Source: Cyanobacteria bacterium HKST-UBA02
GTDB lineage: Bacteria > Cyanobacteriota > Vampirovibrionia > Obscuribacterales > Obscuribacteraceae
DNA length: 11,134 bases
Direction of reading: 5' to 3'
NCBI GenBank assembly: GCA_020431945.1
Contig: JAGQHH010000298.1
Coordinates: forward strand, 1 to 11,134
A program made the position numbers and the translations under genes. The notes beneath the pieces were generated by a model, which did not search any database, was not told the origin of the DNA, and saw only the letters and a list, made by a program, of their open reading frames with translations. Of this stretch, positions 1 through 7,736 are shown piece after piece; position 1 is the stretch's first letter; each line of letters opens with the position of its first letter.

Positions 1-584
1 GGCTCCCAGTGCCTGGTCTGCCTGAAATTGCCGGTGTCGATCTCGAGCAGGACGCTTATCTGCTCATAGCCCGGATAAGAGAAGGAGATTGTAGCGTCGG
101 CCTGCTCGGCGCCATAGGCACGCTCACCGGAAAGCTCTTTCCAGAACTCTCTGCCGGTGGCGAAGTCCAGCTCCCGGATCATGCTCTGTACCTCCGCATC
201 GGCAAGGGCGAGCCTGACATCCACCAGACGCAGGAAGTGCTCTTTATGATAAGTGTGGGGCGGACCCGTGGGGATCTCTTCCCAGGAAATACCTTTGTGC
301 TGCTCCAGGGCTTTGGCTCCCTGGGTGGTGAGAAAGTAGATCAACTCCGGACGTCCTCGCCCCTCCATCCGGCCGCTCGAGGCGGAGCCGGTGAAGCCGG
401 CTTGTTGCAACCGGCGCAGACGCTTGCGGGCCGTCTCATAACTGATCTCAGGGAAACAGAGCCTGGCAAGCTGGCTGGATGTAATGGTGCGATGCAGGTA
501 GAGCTGGAGAAGCGCTGCCAGATCCCTGTCCATAAGGACAATGTTACGCCTTCTCGTTTTGCCGCGGGCTGCTCGATCCACCAT
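1..584 (-). CDS. Replication-relaxation (Replic_Relax) family winged-helix protein, partial
   Basis: The gene runs off the left edge, so only the first 194 codons are visible. From the ATG at 584 the protein starts MVDRAARGKTRRRN. A helical region follows, with LMDRDLAALLQLYLHRTIT, then SSQLARLCFP, then ETARKRLRRLQQAGF. Next come a glycine/arginine turn (GRGRPELIYFL) and TTQGAKAL. This helix-turn-helix plus wing pattern, with the 'GRP-x-x-IYFLT-x-x-G' strand, is typical of the Replic_Relax family (PF13814). Members are common beside conjugation genes of Gram-positive-type elements and are thought to act in plasmid DNA processing or replication, though their mechanism is poorly known. An internal ATG at 533 is a possible start, but the ATG at 584 keeps the basic N-terminus and has GGGA about 11 nt upstream. 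The gene lies 114 bp downstream of the VirD4-like gene on the same strand. The family call rests on motif recognition only. A MarR- or PadR-like regulator is the main alternative. Confidence 0.72.
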   Translation of the reverse strand, partial: MVDRAARGKTRRRNIVLMDRDLAALLQLYLHRTITSSQLARLCFPEISYETARKRLRRLQQAGFTGSASSGRMEGRGRPELIYFLTTQGAKALEQHKGISWEEIPTGPPHTYHKEHFLRLVDVRLALADAEVQSMIRELDFATGREFWKELSGERAYGAEQADATISFSYPGYEQISVLLEIDTGNFRQTRHWE

Positions 585-625
585 TATCCATGATTCCCGG
601 GGCTTGAGGGCAGCCTATCGCTACC

Positions 626-651
626 TGATTTGTACCCCTTAAATCATTGTA
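626..651 (-). promoter_or_regulatory. Possible -10 box and overlapping inverted repeat upstream of the Replic_Relax gene
   Basis: The 114-bp gap between virD4 and the Replic_Relax gene holds a perfect 6-bp inverted repeat with a 9-nt spacer, TGATTT at 626-631 and AAATCA at 641-646. On the minus strand a TACAAT hexamer, close to the -10 consensus, occupies 651-646 and abuts the repeat. The matching -35 position is poor. If real, the repeat would sit at the transcription start and could be an operator, perhaps for the winged-helix protein encoded downstream. It could equally be a weak 3' hairpin of the virD4 message. No T-rich terminator is visible. Confidence 0.22.
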
Positions 652-698
652 GACCAGTTTCGAGCTCAGATCACATCTTGAAATGCAATTTCTCGATA

Positions 699-3600
699 TC
701 AGAACTCGACACCACCGGGTTTGCGCTGGGCACCCTGCTGATACTGGTTGGCGAAACCGAACCGGGAGATATCAGGGTTGAGGCTTGTCACTGCAGAACG
801 CTGATTCTCGGCGGCGGCGGCAACAGCTTCGCTCTCGGCTACTCTCTGGGAGAGCGGTCCATCGGAGGCTGTCTCGGCCCGCTTCTGAGGGATGGTGTCA
901 CGATTGGTGACTTCCAGTCCGCCGTAGCGGGGCTGAGGAAGAGCGCCAGCCGGTCTGGAGCCCATCGGTCCGACCACGCCGGGATTGAGATTCTGCGGGC
1001 TGATCGCCTGGGAGCCCTGGGCAGGCTGGGTCTCGGCAGCGCCGATGAATTTGCCGCATTCGATGCAGAACTTGCCCTTGCCGGCAATCTGTCCGCAATG
1101 CGGGCAGGAGCGCGAGCCGCCAGCAGCCGGAGCCTGAGGCACGGCAGCAGGAGCAGCAGGAGCAGCAGGCACGGAGGCGGGAACAGAAGCAGCAGCCGGA
1201 GCCGATACTTGAGCAGGCATGGAAGCCGCAGCCTGGGCCATGGCGTTCATGCCGGGTCTCGTCGGCAGTCCGCCCATACCGCCCATCGCTCCACCACCGG
1301 CGAATCCGGGAAGAGCGCCACGGGAGGCGAAGGGCTGGCCGGCCGGAGGAGCCGGTTCATCGACTTGAGGAGCATGCTGGTTCATCAGAGAACCCGATAC
1401 TTCCATCTCGGATTCCATTTCCATTTCGGCTCCGGCAGCCCGGGCGAGCTCCTGGCTCGGGGCCGAGAAAGCCTGGTTGATGGCATCGGCAGGATGAACG
1501 ACCTGGGCGAATCCACGCTCGCTTACAGCCTGGCTGCCTTCCGGACCGGATCTGGAGTTGACGTTGTGCAACAGGTGCAGTCTGGCGATCTCTTCGATTC
1601 CTCTCAGGTCGACCATGAAAGGCTTGGTTTCACCGAACTCGGGATCGCCTGCCGGAGCGAGATAGACGAGAGCGTGATGTTTTTCCATACGCTTGATACC
1701 GTCTGGATCTACCCGGGCGACAACCTGCTGGGAGTGAATCCGGTTCCAGCTGGTCGGGAAGATACCGAAGCCGGTGGCCTGATAGTGGTCGGCAATACCG
1801 GGGACGAAAACGGCATGCTTGCCGATTTCTTCCGAGAAGAATTGAGCTGTGTATTCGTCAGCGTTGTGCAGACAGACACGGATGGCGCTGTTGGAGAAAA
1901 TGGTGCGCAGTTCGGATTCGGCTGCCGCTCCACTGCCGCTGGCGATCTGGGAGATGTTCTGGAGGATGACGGTGAGTCCGCCGTTGGCGCCCCGGACGAT
2001 AGCCGAGAGACGTCCCGCCAGGTCGATATTGAGGGTTTGATATTCGTCGAAGAATGCAAACAGGGGAAGTACCGACTTGGTACCGTATCTTGTGTGCAAT
2101 GCTTGCTGGAGCTGATAGACGAAAGTGGCAGCCAGAGACTCGGCGTCAGGACCCAGTGAAGCCGGGGCACCGAAGATGAGCACTGTGGGCTGGTGCATGC
2201 AAGCCGAGAGAGCGATATCCGATTTCTCGGTGACTCTCAAGATTCCTTCGTTCTTGAACATTCTCAGACGACCGCGGACACCCTGGATGTTTTTGTCCCA
2301 GTCCTGGTCGGTGCGGATGATGGAAGAAAGACGCTGGGTGAGCTCGGAAAGCTCGGCGGCATTGATGTCCGGACGGCTCTTCAGCTGTCTGAGCGACTCG
2401 ACGATATTGCGACGGTTGTTGACCAGCTTCATGAGACCGCGCGGGTTGCAGGGAAGCGGATCGAGTTCGGAAGCGCTACCGTTCTCGTCTTCACCGACGA
2501 CCTGGACGGCGCCCCAGTGCAGGAGCTGGGCAAGACCTTCGATATAACCCATGTCGCGCTCAGCCCAGTGCTGCTCCTCGGCATCCAGAGAGTTGATGTC
2601 CTGGACGATGGAAGTCGCGAAGGTGATAGCCGGCAGATCCAGCGGATTCCAGTGAATCGATTCCTGATCGAGAGGGTTGAAGTAGAGGGTGTTGAATCCG
2701 GCATGTTGAGCTTCGGGCAACACCGTGTATTTGAAGCCTTCTTTCTTCTCGTCAAGGTTGGGATCGTTGGCTTTCGCCTCGAGAGCGATGATGACGCAGG
2801 GCTTGGCCAGCAAGGACTTGATGATGGCACGCATCAAGGTCGTTTTACCTGAACCTGACGGAGCTACGATGAACATGTTCTTGTTGGGAAGGCGACCCAT
2901 CGGAATCGTAATCGGCAGGTGAGTCCTGGCCAGGAATCCGAAGGGAATGACCACGCCGTCCTCATCGGTCCAGGTGGCGTTGGGATTGCGTTTGCCCATA
3001 CGACCATGACGTCTCAGGTTGGGCGGGCAGAGATAAGAGCGCTCGTAGTCACGAGGCGTGAGCATACCCGAAGGCGGGTTGAATGTGCGGATGGTCTGCC
3101 AGGGGAAGAGTCTCTTCTTGTGAGCGGCAGCGATGATCAGAGCGAGGAGCACCAGGGTGGGAAGCAGGATGGCGACCGAGGTGGCATCCAGGAATCCGTG
3201 CGCTCTCTTGCCCATGGGAGCATGAGATTGCGGGTGCGCTTTGACGATACCTTCCATTCTCAGGCTCTTGCCCTGTTTCTGAATACCCTGGGTGGGCGGG
3301 CCGCCATGACCGGGATCGGTGCTGGCAGTCTGGGAGCGGGGCATCGGTGTGGAGCCGAGATTGCTCTGACCCTGAGGAGGCAGATACTGAGCGCCGGGAG
3401 CAGCCAGGGGACTGCCGGCAGGAGCCGCCGCCATTTGACCTTGCATCTGACCTTGCATTTGACCGGGCATTTGACCCATATAAGAAGGCTGCTGAGCATA
3501 CTGAGGAGCAGCATAGCTCTGAGGCGCATACTGAGGAGCAGCGTAGCCCTGAGGCGCATAAGCCTGAGTGGCGGCATAAGGCGATTGGGCGCCGTAAGGC

Positions 3601-3791
3601 TGAGCCGCTTGCGGCAGAGGGATCATCTGCTGACCCTGAGGCTGGGCCATGAGCTGACCATGTGCCGACGGCAGACCCTGCTGCATCTGATTGATGCGCT
3701 GATACTCATTGACAGAGATGACCTCGCCAGTATCGGAGTCCTTGTACTGGACGATATTGCCTCTTTCGTCGGTCTGTTGTCTGTAAGTCAT
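699..3791 (-). CDS. virD4: VirD4/TraG-type T4SS coupling ATPase with N-terminal repeat region and C-terminal zinc ribbon
   Basis: This 1030-residue protein is the predicted coupling protein, an inner-membrane ATPase that brings the substrate to the T4SS. Residues 1-200 are hydrophilic and rich in Gln, Pro, Tyr and Ala, with tandem repeats (PQ-x-YAAPQYA near 77-100; MQGQ near 108-120). One transmembrane helix follows at about 203-223, where classic VirD4 has two. The ATPase domain shows Walker A APSGSGKTT (310-318), YFNPLD and WNPLD (370-385), Walker B LPLFAFFDEYQTL (575-587; D582, E583) and a sensor-like VILQNISQ (608-615, Q611). After about residue 740 comes a long disordered tail, Ala/Pro-rich at 851-890. 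The tail holds a zinc ribbon with Cys at 896, 899, 909 and 912 (CPHC...CIEC). The start is supported by AGAAGG 10 nt upstream. It lies 49 bp after the VirB8-like gene. The ATPase call is firm; binding of zinc and the role of the extensions are inference. Confidence 0.93.
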   Translation of the reverse strand: MTYRQQTDERGNIVQYKDSDTGEVISVNEYQRINQMQQGLPSAHGQLMAQPQGQQMIPLPQAAQPYGAQSPYAATQAYAPQGYAAPQYAPQSYAAPQYAQQPSYMGQMPGQMQGQMQGQMAAAPAGSPLAAPGAQYLPPQGQSNLGSTPMPRSQTASTDPGHGGPPTQGIQKQGKSLRMEGIVKAHPQSHAPMGKRAHGFLDATSVAILLPTLVLLALIIAAAHKKRLFPWQTIRTFNPPSGMLTPRDYERSYLCPPNLRRHGRMGKRNPNATWTDEDGVVIPFGFLARTHLPITIPMGRLPNKNMFIVAPSGSGKTTLMRAIIKSLLAKPCVIIALEAKANDPNLDEKKEGFKYTVLPEAQHAGFNTLYFNPLDQESIHWNPLDLPAITFATSIVQDINSLDAEEQHWAERDMGYIEGLAQLLHWGAVQVVGEDENGSASELDPLPCNPRGLMKLVNNRRNIVESLRQLKSRPDINAAELSELTQRLSSIIRTDQDWDKNIQGVRGRLRMFKNEGILRVTEKSDIALSACMHQPTVLIFGAPASLGPDAESLAATFVYQLQQALHTRYGTKSVLPLFAFFDEYQTLNIDLAGRLSAIVRGANGGLTVILQNISQIASGSGAAAESELRTIFSNSAIRVCLHNADEYTAQFFSEEIGKHAVFVPGIADHYQATGFGIFPTSWNRIHSQQVVARVDPDGIKRMEKHHALVYLAPAGDPEFGETKPFMVDLRGIEEIARLHLLHNVNSRSGPEGSQAVSERGFAQVVHPADAINQAFSAPSQELARAAGAEMEMESEMEVSGSLMNQHAPQVDEPAPPAGQPFASRGALPGFAGGGAMGGMGGLPTRPGMNAMAQAAASMPAQVSAPAAASVPASVPAAPAAPAAVPQAPAAGGSRSCPHCGQIAGKGKFCIECGKFIGAAETQPAQGSQAISPQNLNPGVVGPMGSRPAGALPQPRYGGLEVTNRDTIPQKRAETASDGPLSQRVAESEAVAAAAENQRSAVTSLNPDISRFGFANQYQQGAQRKPGGVEF
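3431..3478 (-). repeat. 12-bp tandem repeat encoding the GQM-Q tract of the VirD4-like protein
   Basis: About four copies of a 12-bp unit (catttgaccttg and close variants) stand head to tail. In the virD4 frame they encode a tetrapeptide repeat, MPGQMQGQMQGQM, at residues 108-120 of the disordered N-terminal region. The unit is a multiple of three, so copy-number changes would keep the reading frame. Such repeats can expand or contract by slippage. Confidence 0.8.
3496..3570 (-). repeat. 30-bp tandem repeat encoding PQ-x-YAAPQYA units of the VirD4-like protein
   Basis: Two nearly identical 30-bp units, at 3496-3525 and 3526-3555, are followed by a partial third copy. They differ at two positions (gcatagctct versus gcgtagccct). 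They encode ten-residue units of the type APQSYAAPQY at about residues 77-100 of the N-terminal region. The near identity at DNA level points to recent duplication. Confidence 0.85.
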
Positions 3792-3840
3792 CCTGCTTGG
3801 TCCTTCTGTCTTGTCTGTCTAATGCCAACTGGAATCGCGA

Positions 3841-4494
3841 TTACATTCCGCGCTGGCCTTCACCAATTCCGCCAATTCTCAATCCGCCAGGGGTGCTGGT
3901 CACCAGATACTCGATATTCACATCTCTATCACGCGAGCCCTTGCCCGGTACTTCCATGGTCTGTATGCCAGTCACCAGAATCACCACCGATCCGTCCGGC
4001 TTTACCGAGCCGACCCCTACAGAGGTAGGATGGAAAGAGCTTCTCAGACCAGCCGATTCGATCTGCTGAGCGATCTCGGGAGTCCAGACATTCTGCTTGT
4101 AAGCGTCCGCACAGTCCGGAGTCATATACTGAATCGCCGTGGCCTGGCTCTGGGGAGCGGTGCCGGCGCTCAGGTCCCAGGCGGGCGTCAGGAAGGTCTG
4201 CACCAGATTCAATGCCTGACCCTGGTCGATCTGCATGGCAGGTTGCTGAGCCATTTGCTGGCTGCCCGCCGGCGCTTCTGCTGTGGGTTGATACATCTGC
4301 TGTGCCGACGGGTCTCTGGGTCTGCCGGTGACATCGGGATGGTCAGCCCATTTCGGGCGCTGGCGTGTCTGACGCTGCTGGGGCTGGCTCTCGCCGAGAA
4401 TCAGGGCGGTCATGAAAACACCGATGATGAATCCGGCGATCCCGCAGATCAGGAGGGTCAGTTTGTATTTTTCACCAGCGTGATAATCGAACAT
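3841..4494 (-). CDS. Membrane-anchored VirB8-like (NTF2-fold) T4SS component, predicted
   Basis: The product has 217 residues. A short cytoplasmic N-terminus (MFDYHAGEKYK) is followed by one transmembrane helix at about 11-33 (LTLLICGIAGFIIGVFMTALIL), then a Gln/Pro-rich linker at about 35-90. Residues 91-217 form a compact domain: helices (ALNLVQTFLTPAWDL, SQATAIQYMTPDCADAYKQ), then strand-rich sequence (SVVILVTGIQTMEV, DVNIEYLVTSTPGGLRIGGI). Helices followed by a curved sheet after one N-terminal anchor is the VirB8/TcpC plan, an NTF2-like extracytoplasmic domain that scaffolds the transfer channel. No diagnostic sequence motif is visible, so the call rests on topology, predicted fold and position between virB4 and virD4. 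The frame stays open far upstream inside virB4, but that extension is Arg/Ser/His-rich shadow. The ATG at 4494 has GAGGT 8 nt upstream and sits 14 bp after virB4, which suggests coupled translation. Confidence 0.62.
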   Translation of the reverse strand: MFDYHAGEKYKLTLLICGIAGFIIGVFMTALILGESQPQQRQTRQRPKWADHPDVTGRPRDPSAQQMYQPTAEAPAGSQQMAQQPAMQIDQGQALNLVQTFLTPAWDLSAGTAPQSQATAIQYMTPDCADAYKQNVWTPEIAQQIESAGLRSSFHPTSVGVGSVKPDGSVVILVTGIQTMEVPGKGSRDRDVNIEYLVTSTPGGLRIGGIGEGQRGM

Positions 4495-4508
4495 GATGAA
4501 TAACCTCA

Positions 4509-7346
4509 CTAACCGGCTTTGAGAAGCTCGGGTCTGAACGTGTCGGGAGTATAGCCCTGACCGAGCAGGTGGCAGGCCCAGCGGGCATCGCCGTTGCAGA
4601 GCTCGATCATGCGCGAGCGCATGGGCTGGTCGGTGTTGGGCTCGGTGGTGGCTACCCAGTACATGAAGCGCGGAACTACAAGACGGACCACTCCCCGGGA
4701 GATCTTGTGATAGACGAGGAAGGCATCGGAGAACTCGCGATTCTTCCTGGTCAGGTGACCGATGGAGTTCATCTCCTGGGTGGTGAGACCGCAAGCATCT
4801 TTGATCAGATCGAAGTTGCTGGGGTCGTTGCCGAGGATGATCTTGATGGAGCTGTTGGTGGCCAGGTTGCGAGCCCGCTCGTCCCGGAGCAAGTCGCCGA
4901 GCTCCTGGGAGATACCGATGAAGAGCAGACCCAAGTGGCGGGAGGTGCGGGAAGCATCTTCCACCAGAGTCTTGCCGCCTTCGTAGCGGAGCAGTCTCCA
5001 GAGCTCGTCTATGCAGAAGACGAAACGTGCCGGCTTGCCTTTGGCCATTTGCTCTTGCTTGTGCTGAGCGGCATTTCTCAAGACATAATCCGAGACGAAA
5101 AGGGTGACCACAGCCTCGAGGGTCTTGTCGTGAGAAAGATCGGATGTATCGAAAACGATGAGCTTGGCCTGACTCGGGATGGAAGTAGGACCATCGAAGA
5201 GCTTGCCATAGATGGCGCCCCGGCAATAGAGGCTGAGACGGTTGACCAGATCTTCGCAGACCTCGCCGCGTTTCTTGCCTTCATTGGCTTCGCTTTCTCT
5301 CTTGAGCCAATCCACCAGATCCGACTCGTAAGGCACCCGACCTTGCTTGGCGCATTCTTTGTAGATCGTTTGAATGCCCTGCATCAGGATCGGTTTCTCG
5401 TCTTTGCTCATGGCTTGCTGGCCGTTTTCGCCGAGCATGACGGAGTGGAAGTTGAGGATCTTGATGATGTGCGATTCGGGCGGGCTGAACGGATCGATCT
5501 CTTTGCCGTCCGGGCCGGAGAGAGGAAGATCGTAGAGATTGAGGGTGACATGACCGTCGGGACCCAGGCGGATATAAGAAGTCTCGTCATAGACTTCCGA
5601 GAGCATCCGGTAGGAGCCGGAGCGGTCGATGATCACTACCTTGGCGCCGCTGAGCATTTTCATCTGGATGATCTGCTGGGCGACCATTGATTTACCTTCA
5701 CCGGGCTGACCGAAAACGACACAGAGAGCGTTGGGGAGCTTCTCGTCATAAGGATTGAGGAATACAGGCTCGAGAGTCTCTTTGGAGAAGCCCAGCCAGT
5801 TGCCGCCTTTTTCGGAGCCCAGATGAGCATGGACGAAAGGAAAAGAGTTGCGAACGGTAGGTGTTCTCACAGCCTTGCCGCGGCGGGTGACATCGAGACC
5901 CATGGCGGGCAGGCTGCCCACGAACAGGGAGCGCTGCTCTCTGTAGCCGACGACGAAACGAGCGCCCCGGCACTGGGGAGCAGCCGAGCGCACCATCTCG
6001 GTGGCGCGGTTGAGCTCGTCGAGAGTATTGCCGAAAAGGGTGAAATAAACGGCATAGTTGAAGACTTCGATATTGGTGGTGTAGAGCTCGGAGCCGATAT
6101 GGGCTGCTTCCTGGGCTTTGGCTGCTTCTTCCTGGTCCGGAGTGGAGCGCTGGCCGAGGATGCTCTGATAGGTGTTGGCGGTGGCCTGAGCTTGCTTGCG
6201 CTGCAGTTTTTTGCGGAAGAGCTCTTTATCCAGCTTGTGAGCATAGATATTCAGCCGCCATTCGCAGTTGAGACGGATCAGGGAGTTCAGCCACAGAGGA
6301 CCGGTACGCTCGGGAAGACGGCTCATATAGAGAGTGCGAACGAAAAGACCGTCTTTCTCCTCGGACTCGTCCAGGTCTTCGGTGATATCGGAAATCCGCA
6401 CATAGTCGGGATTGCTGAAGTCGTACTGGGATTCCATCAGTTGCTGACGGATGGTCTCGGGCTCCATGTCAGGGAAGACGCGACGGACCTTGCTGGCGAG
6501 CAGCTGGGTCTGGGGTCTGACCGGGACAGGAAGATTGGCTTCGGAGACCTGGCTGAGTTTCGGGTTGAGCTCTTTGTAGAGCATCCGGAAATACTCGATG
6601 GCCGAGACCGGACGGGCAGACATGCCGCCACAGCTCGAGAGCTGAGCAGCGTAGCCCTGGGCTCTCTGCAGAAGAGTGCTGACATTTCTGATATGGCTGC
6701 CGACGCTCTGGCGGGCGGCTTTATTGCCCAGGGCATCCTGAACGGTGCGCAGAGCATTCTCGAACATGCCTTTCTTGGCGGCTTTCTCTCTGGGAGGACG
6801 GTAGCAGAAAGTGACCAGGAAACGAAGCTCGGGGATGAAGTTGCGAGCCAGGAGCGACGCCTGATCGTTTTCCACGCACTTGCCGACATACTTGAGGAAA
6901 TCATCGTCACAGACTTCCACAGGGTGGCGCTCGAAGTATTCACGCTTGCTCGTATTGTGGCAGATGATCGTGAACTGGACCGAGGTGTCGATACCATTGA
7001 GGAAACCGGAGAAGTGGTTCATCAGGGAGATCAGACGGACTTCGTCGAAACCGCTGACATGGACGCCGTCCACTTCGAAGCAGCATCTGTAAGAGCCGTC
7101 TTTCATGACCATGATACCGAGACCGGTGGCGTCATCCTGGAAGAGATCCCATATAGGCAGGAGACCGGCAGCGGCGGGATGCGGTCTGGGAACGGCCACG
7201 GAAGGAATCTTCGAAATCGCTTCGGCGAGTACGGGGTCGATGACCTCTTCCTTCTCTTTGCCTCTGAACAAACCGAGCAAAGAGGTGCCCTTGCTGAGAG
7301 CCTGGTCTTTGATGGATTGGTGGGATCTGGAGATAGAGCTAGCCAT
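4509..7346 (-). CDS. virB4: VirB4/TraC-family T4SS ATPase
   Basis: The product has 945 residues, somewhat longer than typical VirB4 (about 800). It is the conserved hexameric ATPase that powers T4SS assembly and transfer at the cytoplasmic face of the membrane. The N-terminal half (about 60-500) is the VirB4 accessory domain with no clear transmembrane helix. The nucleotide site is Walker A GQPGEGKS (546-553, K552), followed by KVVIIDRSGSYRML (569-582). Walker B is RFVFCIDELWRLL (774-786; D780, E781). Further C-terminal VirB4 signatures are LGLLFIGISQELGDLL (805-820) and ARNLATNSSIKIILG (825-839). All catalytic residues look intact, and no frameshift is seen. A strong ribosome binding site, AAGGAAG, lies about 7 nt before the ATG and overlaps the stop codon of the upstream VirB3-like gene, indicating translational coupling. 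The family call is very secure; the number virB4 reflects homology, not a demonstrated role. Confidence 0.96.
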   Translation of the reverse strand: MASSISRSHQSIKDQALSKGTSLLGLFRGKEKEEVIDPVLAEAISKIPSVAVPRPHPAAAGLLPIWDLFQDDATGLGIMVMKDGSYRCCFEVDGVHVSGFDEVRLISLMNHFSGFLNGIDTSVQFTIICHNTSKREYFERHPVEVCDDDFLKYVGKCVENDQASLLARNFIPELRFLVTFCYRPPREKAAKKGMFENALRTVQDALGNKAARQSVGSHIRNVSTLLQRAQGYAAQLSSCGGMSARPVSAIEYFRMLYKELNPKLSQVSEANLPVPVRPQTQLLASKVRRVFPDMEPETIRQQLMESQYDFSNPDYVRISDITEDLDESEEKDGLFVRTLYMSRLPERTGPLWLNSLIRLNCEWRLNIYAHKLDKELFRKKLQRKQAQATANTYQSILGQRSTPDQEEAAKAQEAAHIGSELYTTNIEVFNYAVYFTLFGNTLDELNRATEMVRSAAPQCRGARFVVGYREQRSLFVGSLPAMGLDVTRRGKAVRTPTVRNSFPFVHAHLGSEKGGNWLGFSKETLEPVFLNPYDEKLPNALCVVFGQPGEGKSMVAQQIIQMKMLSGAKVVIIDRSGSYRMLSEVYDETSYIRLGPDGHVTLNLYDLPLSGPDGKEIDPFSPPESHIIKILNFHSVMLGENGQQAMSKDEKPILMQGIQTIYKECAKQGRVPYESDLVDWLKRESEANEGKKRGEVCEDLVNRLSLYCRGAIYGKLFDGPTSIPSQAKLIVFDTSDLSHDKTLEAVVTLFVSDYVLRNAAQHKQEQMAKGKPARFVFCIDELWRLLRYEGGKTLVEDASRTSRHLGLLFIGISQELGDLLRDERARNLATNSSIKIILGNDPSNFDLIKDACGLTTQEMNSIGHLTRKNREFSDAFLVYHKISRGVVRLVVPRFMYWVATTEPNTDQPMRSRMIELCNGDARWACHLLGQGYTPDTFRPELLKAG

Positions 7347-7352
7347 TTTTTT

Positions 7353-7360
7353 CTTCCTTA
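7353..7360 (-). promoter_or_regulatory. Ribosome binding site of virB4 overlapping the upstream stop codon
   Basis: On the minus strand the stop TAA of the VirB3-like gene runs directly into AAGGAAG, a strong Shine-Dalgarno match about 7 nt before the virB4 ATG. The overlap supports the chosen virB4 start and suggests that ribosomes finishing the VirB3-like gene re-initiate on virB4. This would keep the two interacting products in balance. Confidence 0.7.
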
Positions 7361-7729
7361 GAAACTTATTTCGTCGATGCCTTCGTCAATTACTTCGAGG
7401 AATTCCGGGAGCTCCTCGTCATAGAGGAATCGTTCCGGGCTTGGGTCGGGCCCCGGTATGAATACCTGGGGGCTCATGTAGAAATTGATCAATGTCTCCC
7501 AGTGTCCGGCGGTCTGATTGAGAGTGAAGAGGCAGTATGCCGGTCCGATGAGAGCGATGAAGATGGCGACATCCACCCGCAGGTCGTGACCGGCGAAGGG
7601 GATGGGGTTGAGCCAGGAGTAGAGCTGGGTGCCGATGATGAAACATACGAGGCAGGTGACCAGCTGGTCGTAGCGAAGCCCGAAAAGCTTTGGTTGATCT
7701 TCAAGATTTAGAGGGGTGATGTCTTCCAT
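7358..7729 (-). CDS. VirB3/PrgI-like small inner-membrane T4SS protein
   Basis: This is a 123-residue protein. A short cytoplasmic N-terminus (MEDITPLNLEDQPKLFGLRY) precedes two hydrophobic helices, about 21-40 (DQLVTCLVCFIIGTQLYSWL) and about 52-71 (VDVAIFIALIGPAYCLFTLN). They are separated by a Pro/Gly turn. The tail is acidic and ends ELPEFLEVIDEGIDEISF. Size, the two-helix hairpin, the pre-helix 'KLFGL' segment and the position immediately upstream of virB4 are hallmarks of VirB3 and its Gram-positive counterpart PrgI, which associate with VirB4 in the membrane complex. The ATG at 7729 lies 7 bp after the stop of the zinc-ribbon gene. Its ribosome binding site is weak (AGAAA), so re-initiation after the upstream gene is likely. 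Its own stop falls inside the ribosome binding site of virB4. I cannot separate VirB3 from PrgI by eye. Confidence 0.8.
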   Translation of the reverse strand: MEDITPLNLEDQPKLFGLRYDQLVTCLVCFIIGTQLYSWLNPIPFAGHDLRVDVAIFIALIGPAYCLFTLNQTAGHWETLINFYMSPQVFIPGPDPSPERFLYDEELPEFLEVIDEGIDEISF

Positions 7730-7736
7730 GATTTTT

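Noticed and set aside
9..593. Plus-strand 194-codon frame at the left end
   Set aside because: It is the aligned antisense of the Replic_Relax gene, which has clear family motifs on the minus strand.
1122..1241. GCA/GGA-rich triplet tract as a regulatory or CRISPR-like repeat
   Set aside because: It is in-frame coding for the Ala/Pro-rich linker of the VirD4-like protein, with no regular spacer-repeat pattern.
630..2159. Plus-strand open frames opposite the VirD4-like gene (630-2159, 2193-2852, 2919-4028)
   Set aside because: All are in the codon-aligned antisense phase. The first has Ser/Arg/His/Gly repeats that simply mirror the Ala/Pro-rich tract of the VirD4-like protein.
4495..5226. 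Upstream extension of the VirB8-like frame, giving a 461-residue protein
   Set aside because: The extension is Arg/Ser/His-rich out-of-frame reading inside virB4. The ATG at 4494 has a good ribosome binding site and directly precedes a transmembrane helix.
5823..7361. Plus-strand open frame of 512 codons opposite virB4 (also 4569-5690)
   Set aside because: Codon-aligned shadow of the secure VirB4 gene, whose Walker motifs are intact on the minus strand.
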